Assembly: GCF_003012815.1 (NCBI RefSeq)
Contig: NZ_PXYJ01000002.1
Span: forward strand, 1 to 64,000
Direction: 5' to 3'
Source: Allosphingosinicella vermicomposti
GTDB lineage: Bacteria; Pseudomonadota; Alphaproteobacteria; Sphingomonadales; Sphingomonadaceae
Length of the DNA: 64,000 nucleotides
Position numbers and translations under genes: made by a program. The notes beneath the pieces are model-generated. The model did not search any database and was not told where the DNA came from. It saw only the letters and a list, made by a program, of their open reading frames with translations. This document shows, in pieces, positions 33,380 through 44,321 of this stretch. Position 1 is the first letter of the stretch; every line of letters begins with the position of its first letter.

Positions 33380-34361
33380 ATGGCTGCGATCGATCATTAC
33401 GCCATTCTGGGCGTCTCGCCGTCATCGGACGACGTCGTCATCCGCGCTGCCTTCAAAGCGCTTATGCTCAAATATCATCCAGACACGAATCGCTCGGCGG
33501 ACGCGACGCGCCGAGCGGCTGAGATCAATGCGGCTTATCACATCCTCGGCGACCCGGAGCGCCGTCGCGCTTACGACGCCTTAAAAGGCGGAGGAGCATC
33601 ATCAGCTCCACCTCCACCTCCACCTCCACCTCCACCTCCACCTCCACCTCCACCTCCACCCACACCCCACAGCGGAGGGGAGACCTCTGACAACGGCAAG
33701 GCTTGGTCGTGGGACCGCCTGTTCGTTCCGGGCGGGATCGTAGCACTCCTTCTCATCATCGCGGCCTTTCGCGATGATGAGTCGAGCCTCGCCAACGTCG
33801 CCATGACCGAATTGGGGAACGAGTTGGTCCTCGACACGGCCGACTCCCTCGCCGCCGAAGCGCCACCATCGGATTGGCTGACTGCGGACACCAATGCCCA
33901 GGTGGATCTGGCCAATATTTCCGAGCCGCTTTTCCAGCCGCCGGCGCCCCCCACGCCGTTGAGCTTCACCGATATTGAGCGCGCGGCCTATGACTTCGAC
34001 CGAGTTATGGCGCATAAGGGCCTGGCGGGCGCCCCGGGCATTCAGCCAGCGCTGCCACAAGGCAGAAGAGCAGGCGCCGTCCTGGCAAGCCGCGGATCGC
34101 TGCGCCGCTTTCGACTTCGCGGCGCGCTATATCGATCGCGGCATCGCGCAGGCGGGGGGCACCTCCGATGATCCCTATTTCGCTTTCATGGCCGACAATC
34201 AGGCCGATACTTATCAGCCTTTCGACCTCACCCCGTATTTGCTGCGCGATCGGCTGGAAAAGATCAGACGGGCCGTTGAGCCGGTGGTAGCCCAGGCTAT
34301 CACCGCGCGCCTTGCCAGCAGCGAGGGTGAAATGCCCCAGGCCGATGACTTGGAACCTTGA
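33380..34361 (+). pseudogene. J-domain, poly-proline, membrane-anchored protein with an apparent +1 frameshift
   Basis: The first frame gives a J-domain (MAAIDHYAILGVSPSSDDVV, KYHPDTN with HPD, ILGDPERRRAYDAL), then 18 consecutive prolines, then one membrane segment (VPGGIVALLLIIAAF) and a polar region to VMAHKGLAGA. A second frame (stop at 34361) continues ARAFSQRCHKAEEQAP...CAAFDFAARYIDRGI to the end. Removing one C from CCCC at 34032-34035 joins them into one protein of about 326 residues. The gene is either disabled, carries a sequencing indel, or shifts frame. The cytoplasmic J-domain would recruit DnaK to the membrane. Start ATG 33380 follows GGGGGA. Confidence 0.7.
33608..33661 (+). 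repeat. Hexanucleotide microsatellite (CCACCT)9 encoding 18 prolines
   Basis: Nine in-frame CCACCT units (the last CCACCC) between the J-domain and the membrane segment. Unit changes would keep frame and alter linker length by two prolines. Such a run would need EF-P for efficient translation. Confidence 0.9.
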
Positions 34362-34429
34362 GGAACGGCAAAGAGTGTACGGCCCGTTCGGTCCGGGCCG
34401 TGCTTCCCAACGTCCGAACTCCACCTTAG

Positions 34430-36604
34430 ATGGAGGGCGTGAGCCGGGTCCGTGTCATCATCCTGAATTCCGCCCTCGGCCCGCTCGACTATCGCGTGCC
34501 CCATGGCATGAACGTCGAGCCGGGCTCGATCGTCATCGCCCCGCTCGGTCCGCGCCAGCTGGTCGGCGTCGTCTGGGAGCCTGACCGGCTCGCGACCGAG
34601 GAAGTGGGCGACAATCGCCTCCGCCCCCTTCTCCACGCCTATGACGCTCCACCTTTATCGGAGCCGTTGCGACGCCTGATCCAATGGACGGCGAATTACT
34701 ATCTCGCGCCGCTCCCCTCGGTTCTGCGCATGGCGCTCGCCTCGATGAGCGCGCTGGAGGGCGCCCGCACGATCACCGAATATCGCCCCACAGGCCTCGT
34801 CCCCGATCGCCTGACGCCGCAACGCGCGCAGGCACTGGATCGGATCGCCGGGCGTCAGGGGCTGGTGAAGGAACTCGCCCTCGCGGCCGACGTCTCCGAC
34901 GCCGTCATCCGCGGCCTCGTCAAGGCAGGCGCGGTGGAGGCGGTGGAAGTCGATATCGACGCCCCGTTCCCCCTTCCCGATCCAGACCACGCTCCGCCCG
35001 AGCTGGAACAGCAGCAGCAGGACGCCGCAGCCCTCTTCATCGACGCCGTTCAGAAGGCAGAATTCGCCCCCTTCCTCCTCGACGGCGTCACCGGCTCGGG
35101 CAAGACCGAAGTCTATTTCGAAGCCGTCGCGCAGGCGCTTCGCAACGACCGCCAGACCCTCGTCCTCCTCCCCGAAATTGCGCTGACCGAGCCCTTCCTG
35201 AAGCGCTTCTCCGCCCGCTTCGGCGTCGAGCCCGTCGCCTGGCATTCGGGCCTGCGCCAATCCCAGCGCCGCCGCGCCTGGCGGGCCATATCCGCCGGAC
35301 AGGCAAGGGTCGTGGTCGGCGCCCGCTCCGCCCTCTTCCTGCCCTACGCCAATCTCGGCCTCATCGTCGTCGACGAAGCGCATGAGGTGAGCTTCAAGCA
35401 GGAAGACGGGGTCCAATATCACGCCCGCGACGTCGCGGTGATGCGCGCCAAGCTCGAAGCCGTTCCGGTCGTCCTCGCCTCCGCCACCCCCGCCATTGAA
35501 ACGCGCCAGATGGCCGAGATCGGCGTCTATCGCGAAGTGAAGCTCGAAGGCCGCTATGGCGCCGCGCAAATGCCGGACATAGAGGCGATCGACCTCATCG
35601 CCGATCCGCCCGTGCGCGGCCGCTGGCTCGCTCCCCGCCTCGTCCGCGAGATCGAGGATAACCTGGAGCGGGGCGAGCAGACCCTGCTCTTCCTTAACCG
35701 TCGCGGCTATGCGCCGCTCACCCTGTGCCGCACCTGCGGGCATCGCTTCCAATGCCCCAATTGCACCGCATGGATGGTCGAGCACCGGCTGATGCACCGC
35801 CTCGCCTGCCACCATTGCGGCCATGTCATGCCTCCACCTCGCGCCTGCCCGGAATGCAGTGAGGAAGACAGCCTTGTCGCCTGCGGCCCCGGCGTCGAGC
35901 GCATCGCGGACGAAGTCGCCGCCCTCTGGCCCGAGGCGCGCACCGCGATCGTTACGTCCGACACCATCTGGTCCCCCGCCAAGGCCGCCGAATTCGTCGG
36001 CCGCATGGAACGCGGCGAGATTGACATCGTCGTCGGCACGCAACTCGTCACAAAGGGCTATCATTTCCCGAACCTCACCCTCGTCGGCGTGGTCGACGCG
36101 GACCTCGGCCTGCAAGGGGGCGACCTCCGCGCCGCCGAACGGAGCTTCCAGCAGATTTGCCAGGTATCGGGCCGCGCCGGACGTGGCGAAAAGCCGGGCC
36201 GAGTCCTCGTCCAAACCCACGAACCCCTGGCCCCCGTCATCAGCGCCCTGGTCAGCGGCGATGTCGAAGGCTTCTACGCCGCCGAAACCGAGGCTCGCCG
36301 CAGCGCCGCCATGCCCCCCTTCGGCCGCCTCGCCGGGATCATCGTCTCATCCGAAGACCTCGCTGAAGCCACCGAAACCGCCCGCCTCATCGGCAAGACC
36401 GCGCCAATTGTCGAAAATATGGCGGTCTTCGGCCCCGCCCCCGCCCCGCTCGCCATGCTCCGGGGCCGCCACCGCCAGCGCCTTCTCGTCCATGCCGCGC
36501 GGTCATTGGACGTGCAGGACATCATCCGCGAATGGCTAGGCAAGCTCGATTGGCCGCGCGGCGTGCGCGTCGCGGTGGACGTCGATCCTTATAGCTTTCT
36601 CTAA
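34430..36604 (+). CDS. priA: Primosomal replication helicase PriA
   Basis: Restarts stalled replication forks. The 724-residue protein has an N-terminal 3'-DNA-binding domain (VRVIILNSALGPLDYRVP), a helicase core with Walker A GVTGSGKTEVYF, DEAH (VVDEAHEVSFKQEDG), SATPAIET and GRAGRGEKPGRVLVQT. Between helicase motifs sits a zinc region with CRTCGHRFQCPNC and CHHCGHVMPPPRACPEC. ATG 34430 has no separate Shine-Dalgarno; a GTG at 34439 is possible. Confidence 0.95.
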   Translation: MEGVSRVRVIILNSALGPLDYRVPHGMNVEPGSIVIAPLGPRQLVGVVWEPDRLATEEVGDNRLRPLLHAYDAPPLSEPLRRLIQWTANYYLAPLPSVLRMALASMSALEGARTITEYRPTGLVPDRLTPQRAQALDRIAGRQGLVKELALAADVSDAVIRGLVKAGAVEAVEVDIDAPFPLPDPDHAPPELEQQQQDAAALFIDAVQKAEFAPFLLDGVTGSGKTEVYFEAVAQALRNDRQTLVLLPEIALTEPFLKRFSARFGVEPVAWHSGLRQSQRRRAWRAISAGQARVVVGARSALFLPYANLGLIVVDEAHEVSFKQEDGVQYHARDVAVMRAKLEAVPVVLASATPAIETRQMAEIGVYREVKLEGRYGAAQMPDIEAIDLIADPPVRGRWLAPRLVREIEDNLERGEQTLLFLNRRGYAPLTLCRTCGHRFQCPNCTAWMVEHRLMHRLACHHCGHVMPPPRACPECSEEDSLVACGPGVERIADEVAALWPEARTAIVTSDTIWSPAKAAEFVGRMERGEIDIVVGTQLVTKGYHFPNLTLVGVVDADLGLQGGDLRAAERSFQQICQVSGRAGRGEKPGRVLVQTHEPLAPVISALVSGDVEGFYAAETEARRSAAMPPFGRLAGIIVSSEDLAEATETARLIGKTAPIVENMAVFGPAPAPLAMLRGRHRQRLLVHAARSLDVQDIIREWLGKLDWPRGVRVAVDVDPYSFL

Positions 36605-36613
36605 GCCCATCAC

Positions 36614-36693
36614 CTTCGTGCTCCTGCGAAAGCAGGAGCCCCGTCGCGCCACCGGAAGAGCTGGACTCCTGCTTTCGCAGGAGCACAATGATG
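36614..36693. repeat. REPIN-like inverted repeat, family E
   Basis: GTGCTCCTGCGAAAGCAGGAG and CTCCTGCTTTCGCAGGAGCA arms between convergent priA and the DUF2171 gene. Its right end AGCACAATGATG is the same as that of the copy inside bphO. Confidence 0.85.
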
Positions 36694-36697
36694 CTGC

Positions 36698-37147
36698 CTA
36701 CTGCCCGTTCGCTGCCCCCGTACCCGTCGCGTCACTGTCGGCGGATGGCAGCGCCTGCTCGGTATTGGTGCTTTCATCCACGGCATAACCGCAACTCCGC
36801 ACCGCGAAGACCAGAATGGCGAGCAGAAAGATGATACCAATAATGATCATCGGAAGGTTGCGTTTGGCCTCCTTCCGATCGACCTCCCCCGTCACGTCGC
36901 CCGAAGCCCAGGCCGATGCGGATACCGTTTCAGTATCGCCCACCCACCGGTCGCGCGCGGTGGCGGCGGGCAAAGAGAGGTGAACATGATCGTCCACTCG
37001 CGCGACCCATTCCGACCGGATGAAATAATGGCCCTGCGGATGCACGGTCGAGTGGATGCGAATGCGCTCGCGATCATCCCGATCAACGACACCGATCATT
37101 CCGCCGTCGGAGCCAAGCACCTGCTGGCCAATGCGAATCCCATTCAT
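36698..37147 (-). CDS. DUF2171 protein with C-terminal membrane anchor
   Basis: 149 residues. The first 65 form a DUF2171 (PRC-barrel-like) domain: IRIGQQVLGSDGGMIGVVDRDD...HYFIRSEWVARVDDHVHLSL. A membrane helix (LPMIIIGIIFLLAILVFAV) and an acidic tail follow. AAGGAGG lies 5 bp before ATG 37147, which fixes that start. Domain function is unknown; cytoplasmic orientation of the barrel is inferred. Confidence 0.8.
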   Translation of the reverse strand: MNGIRIGQQVLGSDGGMIGVVDRDDRERIRIHSTVHPQGHYFIRSEWVARVDDHVHLSLPAATARDRWVGDTETVSASAWASGDVTGEVDRKEAKRNLPMIIIGIIFLLAILVFAVRSCGYAVDESTNTEQALPSADSDATGTGAANGQ

Positions 37148-37201
37148 CGCAGCCTCCTTTTTCAGAAACGGCAATGCGGAAGCGGCCTTTCTGGTTCCGG
37201 A

Positions 37202-37672
37202 TCAGATCCGATCGGCGCGGGCGGCGAAGCAGCCACGCCGGGCATTGTGAATGTGGAGATAGCTGACGTGTGGATTGCCGAACATGCGTTCGATCAACGG
37301 CTCGAGTTCCGCGCCCTCCACACATTCCGCATCCACCATCATGTGCATCGCGTCGAAAGCGCGGATGGACAATAATCTTATGCCAAGGACGGCCGGCACC
37401 TCATTTTCGAACAGGGCGGGTTCACGCGCATTTTCACGAACGAAAATGGCGTGACGCGACCGGTAGGGCGTGTCGGCGCCCTGATGTTCGTGATTGAGGA
37501 GAAGCAACGTCTCGCCCGGCTCTGCATCCTCCAACGTGATACGACATGGAAAGCCCGGCTTGCTGTCCGCAACCATGCGAAGGACGCCACGCGCCTTCAG
37601 CGCTTCATCGCTAAGGCCGAATAGCGGCTGGAAGTCCGCAAGCGGTAAGCCGCTGATACGATAACCCGTCAT
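37202..37672 (-). CDS. DUF1203 family protein
   Basis: 156 residues with the DUF1203 pattern: GFPCRITLEDAEPGETLLLLNHEHQ, SPYRSRHAIFV-like TPYRSRHAIFV, and HVSYLHIHNARRGCFAARA at the end. It overlaps the ada stop by 4 bp and is probably co-transcribed after ada. No biochemical role is known. Confidence 0.8.
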   Translation of the reverse strand: MTGYRISGLPLADFQPLFGLSDEALKARGVLRMVADSKPGFPCRITLEDAEPGETLLLLNHEHQGADTPYRSRHAIFVRENAREPALFENEVPAVLGIRLLSIRAFDAMHMMVDAECVEGAELEPLIERMFGNPHVSYLHIHNARRGCFAARADRI

Positions 37673-38703
37673 ACGTCTTTCTCCCGCTCAAGCAATTTCA
37701 CCTTCCGCTCCAGCCCATAAGCGTAGCCGCCGAGCGTCCCGTCGCCGCGTTTGGCGCGGTGGCAAGGAATGAGGATAGCGATCTGATTGGCGCCGCATGC
37801 CGTACCCGCCGCGCGGACGGCCTTTGCATTGCCCGCCTGGGCCGCGAGCGCCGCATAACTCAGCGTCTCGCCCGGTGGAATGCGGGAAAGCTCGCGCCAC
37901 ACCGCTTCCTGAAAGGCCGTGCCGCGCACGTCGAGCGGCAGATCGTGCGGCTTTTCCGGCGCGTTCACCGCAGCCACAGCGCGCTGGACGAGATTGGCGA
38001 GGTCCGCGCCGCCCTCCTCAATCACCGCATGTGGAAAGCGCGCCCGCAACATCGCCTCATCCTCGTCGAACGACAGGCGGCAGATGCCCTTATCCGTCGC
38101 GGCAAGGAACATGGTGCCAAGCGCCGTCTCCGCCGTCGTCCAGCGGATCGTCTCGCCACGCCCGCCGTCCCGCCATGATTTGGGGTTCATGCCCAGCCTC
38201 CCCTTCGCATCCGCATAGAAACGCGACGATCCGGAATAGCCCGCCGCATAAATCGCCTCGGTAACGCTTGCGCTATCGCCCAGCGCCTCCTTCAGCCGCC
38301 CGGCGCGCAGGGCCCGCGAATAAGCGGCGGGCGTGATGCCCGTCGCGCGCTTGAAGATGCGGTGAAGGTGAAAGGGCGAATAGCCGGTGGCGGCAGCCAG
38401 ATCTTCGAGCGAGGGGGCCTCCTCCGCATTCGCCATCAGCTCGAAACACTGCGCCAGAGCTCCCTCGTCGCGGCTCACCTCATCCGGCTTGCAGCGCAAA
38501 CAGGCGCGAAGGCCCGTCGCAGCCGCATCCGACCCGGTGGCGAAAAAGCGCACATTCTCCCGCTTGGGATGCCGTGCCGCGCAGGACGGGCGGCAATAGA
38601 TGCCTGTGGTCAGCACACCCGTCACGAACCGCCCATCCATGCGGCGATCGCGCGCCAAGACAGCGCTCCAGGCTTCGTCGTCGGTGATGGGCTGGATAGA
38701 CAT
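37669..38703 (-). CDS. ada: Ada: methylphosphotriester sensor/activator fused to O6-alkylguanine-DNA alkyltransferase
   Basis: Adaptive response to DNA alkylation. The 344-residue protein has the Ada zinc domain with Cys37, 41, 68, 71 ([31 protein letters not shown]), in which Cys37 or its neighbour accepts methyl from phosphotriesters. An AraC-type helix-turn-helix follows (SLEDLAAATGYSPFHLHRIFK), then the alkyltransferase with Cys314 in ILIPCHRA. Both methyl-acceptor modules and the DNA-binding module are intact, so self-activation is expected. DUF1203 follows with overlapping codons. Confidence 0.93.
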   Translation of the reverse strand: MSIQPITDDEAWSAVLARDRRMDGRFVTGVLTTGIYCRPSCAARHPKRENVRFFATGSDAAATGLRACLRCKPDEVSRDEGALAQCFELMANAEEAPSLEDLAAATGYSPFHLHRIFKRATGITPAAYSRALRAGRLKEALGDSASVTEAIYAAGYSGSSRFYADAKGRLGMNPKSWRDGGRGETIRWTTAETALGTMFLAATDKGICRLSFDEDEAMLRARFPHAVIEEGGADLANLVQRAVAAVNAPEKPHDLPLDVRGTAFQEAVWRELSRIPPGETLSYAALAAQAGNAKAVRAAGTACGANQIAILIPCHRAKRGDGTLGGYAYGLERKVKLLEREKDV

Positions 38704-38732
38704 AAGGGCTATTTAGGCGCTGGCGATGCGAG

Positions 38733-38888
38733 CCGCACTCCAAAGCTTGCGATCAAACATTCTAATTAGCGTCATTCCGGCGAAAGCCGGAATCTCATGA
38801 CGAGAACGCGCCTCTCTTGCCAAGAGACCCCGGCTTCCGCCGGGGTGACGAAAGACAGGACGGGAGGGATCCGCACTCCAAGCTTGCG
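38733..38888. repeat. Direct repeat CCGCACTCCA(A)AGCTTGCG flanking a REPIN
   Basis: CCGCACTCCAAAGCTTGCG at 38733-38751 and CCGCACTCCAAGCTTGCG at 38871-38888 differ by one base and lie either side of the family B repeat at 38770-38850. The 38704-39215 stretch (512 bp) holds these, two REPIN-like repeats and the atp promoter region, which I could not resolve. I support no gene in it. Confidence 0.55.
38770..38850. repeat. REPIN-like inverted repeat, family B
   Basis: CGTCATTCCGGCGAAAGCCG and CCGGCTTCCGCCGGGGTGACG arms in the spacer between divergent ada and atpH. Confidence 0.85.
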
Positions 38889-38913
38889 GCTAAATGAATG
38901 AATCGCAGAAAAA

Positions 38914-39027
38914 CCGTTCGTGCTGAGTAGGGGCTGAGCGAAGTCGAAGACCCGTATCGAAGCATCGTCCCATGGAGCCCTTCGATACGCCGTTTCGGCA
39001 AGCTCAAAGGCTACTCAGGGCGAACGG
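38914..39027. repeat. REPIN-like inverted repeat, family F
   Basis: CCGTTCGTGCTGAGTAG and CTACTCAGGGCGAACGG arms, second copy of the family seen at 17434. It lies about 190 bp before atpH. Confidence 0.85.
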
Positions 39028-39215
39028 CCTTTGTGGTCTGAGAACCCTGCGCTTGCCGAAAGCCAACACCCCAGTTGCATCCCCCGCACCCGCCTGCTAG
39101 GGGCCGCGCAACCCGATGAGAGGTGTGTGTCGAGACCCGTGTGGCAATGCTCCACGGACCCCGCCCCATAACCTCTCTTTCGCATGGAAAATCCTTTACG
39201 GGAGTGACAGGGCGC

Positions 39216-41302
<2,087 letters not shown>

Positions 41303-41304
41303 TC

Positions 41305-41388
41305 CGTCACCCTGAACTTGTTTCAGGGTCCATGCGGATGAAGTTTTGGATGCTCGCAGTTGGATGCTGAAACAAGTTCAGCATGACG
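41305..41388. repeat. REPIN-like inverted repeat, family C, inside the atp operon
   Basis: CGTCACCCTGAACTTGTTTC and GAAACAAGTTCAGCATGACG arms fill almost all of the 110-bp atpA-atpG gap, starting 2 bp after the atpA stop. Confidence 0.85.
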
Positions 41389-41412
41389 ATTAGGGAAGAA
41401 GAGTAGGAAATC

Positions 41413-42300
41413 ATGGCCTCTCTCAAGGCACTCAAAGGGCGGATCAACTCGGTCAAATCGACCCAGAAGATCACCAAGGCGATGAAGATGGTCGCCGCGG
41501 CGAAGCTGCGCCGCGCGCAGGCCTCTGCCGAGGCTGGCCGTCCCTATGCGGAACGCCTGCAAGCGGTGATGGCGAGCCTCGCCTCCAAGGTCAGCGTCGG
41601 TCCGGAAGGTCCGAAGCTCCTGACCGGCACTGGCAAGGACGACACCCACCTGCTGATCGTCTGCACGTCGGATCGCGGCCTCGCTGGCGCGTTCAACTCG
41701 AACATCGTCCGCGCCGCCCGCAAGAAGGCGGACGCACTTCAGGCTCAGGGCAAGACGGTCTACTTCTACCTCGTGGGCCGCAAGGGCCGCGCGGTAATCG
41801 CCCGCCTCTTCCCGAAGCAGATCGTGCATCAATATGACACGTCTGCGATCAAATATGTCAACTTCGGCGACGCCCAGGCGATCGCGGAGGAAGTGATCGA
41901 GCGCTACAATAGCGGCGGCTTCGACGTCGCCCACCTCTTCTACGCCCGCTTCCAATCGGCTTTGGTTCAGGAACCGACCGAGCAGCAGATCATCCCGGTC
42001 CAAATGTCGCCCTCCGCATCATCTTCGCCAACTTCCGGCGCCGATGCGGTCGTCGAATACGAACCGGGCGAAGAGGAAATCCTCACCGATCTCCTCCCCC
42101 GCAACATTGCCGTGCAGATCTTCCGCGCGATGCTCGAAAATGCCGCGTCCGAACAGGGCAGCCGCATGACCGCGATGGACAATGCGACGCGCAATGCGGG
42201 CGACATGATCAACCGCCTGTCGATCCAGTATAACCGCACCCGCCAGGCCGCGATCACGACCGAACTCGTCGAAATCATCTCCGGCGCCGAAGCGCTTTAA
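41413..42300 (+). CDS. atpG: ATP synthase F1 gamma subunit
   Basis: Central rotor shaft. 295 residues beginning [36 protein letters not shown], and ending with the coiled coil [39 protein letters not shown], both diagnostic. RBS AAGAGTAGGA precedes the ATG. Confidence 0.97.
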   Translation: MASLKALKGRINSVKSTQKITKAMKMVAAAKLRRAQASAEAGRPYAERLQAVMASLASKVSVGPEGPKLLTGTGKDDTHLLIVCTSDRGLAGAFNSNIVRAARKKADALQAQGKTVYFYLVGRKGRAVIARLFPKQIVHQYDTSAIKYVNFGDAQAIAEEVIERYNSGGFDVAHLFYARFQSALVQEPTEQQIIPVQMSPSASSSPTSGADAVVEYEPGEEEILTDLLPRNIAVQIFRAMLENAASEQGSRMTAMDNATRNAGDMINRLSIQYNRTRQAAITTELVEIISGAEAL

Positions 42301-43785
<1,485 letters not shown>

Positions 43786-43986
43786 GTGACACTGACGCCA
43801 CGCCTCGAAGACGCCGTTAACGAACTCTGTCCTTGGTCCGGGAAACCGGTCTCGGCAGATTCACTGACGCTCTATCGAGGCGCGGTCGTCGGATTTTGCA
43901 ACACCGGCTGCCGCGACAAGTTCGAGGCAGCGACCAAGGCCTTCGATCAGGCGATCGACGGCACCAGGGATCAAGGCAATGACTGA
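43786..43986 (+). CDS. Small YHS/TRASH-like Cys protein inside the atp operon
   Basis: 66 residues: [38 protein letters not shown]. The Cys spacing and the [12 protein letters not shown] motif resemble YHS/TRASH metal-binding domains, with one Cys in the first knuckle instead of two. GTG starts immediately after the atpD stop, and the stop lies 8 bp inside atpC, so it is coupled to both. It is not a known F1 subunit. A metal-sensing or assembly role is only a guess. Confidence 0.7.
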   Translation: MTLTPRLEDAVNELCPWSGKPVSADSLTLYRGAVVGFCNTGCRDKFEAATKAFDQAIDGTRDQGND

Positions 43987-44245
43987 CCTTCACTTCGAAC
44001 TCGTCACTCCGGAAAAGCTCGTCCGTTCGGACGATGTGCACATGGTCGTGGTGCCGGGCACCGATGGCGATTTCGGCGTGCTTGCCGGTCACGCGCCCTT
44101 TATGTCGACGATCCGCAACGGCGACCTCCTCATCCACCGCACCGCTGGCGGCCCGGCTGAGCGCATCGCCATCGAAGGCGGCTTTGCCGAAGTGAACGAC
44201 AAGGGCCTCACCGTCCTCGCCGAAAAGGCCAGCGTCGAAGGCTAA
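43979..44245 (+). CDS. atpC: ATP synthase F1 epsilon subunit, short form
   Basis: 88 residues comprising only the N-terminal beta-sandwich: [45 protein letters not shown]...[17 protein letters not shown]. The C-terminal helical hairpin, which inhibits ATP hydrolysis in E. coli, is absent: the frame stops at 44245. A short epsilon is known in some alphaproteobacteria, which may use the zeta protein instead. Start overlaps the preceding small gene by 8 bp. Confidence 0.92.
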   Translation: MTDLHFELVTPEKLVRSDDVHMVVVPGTDGDFGVLAGHAPFMSTIRNGDLLIHRTAGGPAERIAIEGGFAEVNDKGLTVLAEKASVEG

Positions 44246-44321
44246 GCTCCTCGCTCCTTCACGCCCTGTTTACCAATTTCGTCCATAAACGCGCCAATTC
44301 GGTAGGAAGAGTGCGCTCGCG

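Noticed and set aside
31916-33397. 493-codon open frame antisense to the L,D-transpeptidase
   Set aside because: The sense strand carries the SAGCVR active site; the antisense product has no domain.
33602-33660. Val-Glu repeat protein on the minus strand across the microsatellite
   Set aside because: It is the reverse complement of the poly-proline codons and has no independent support.
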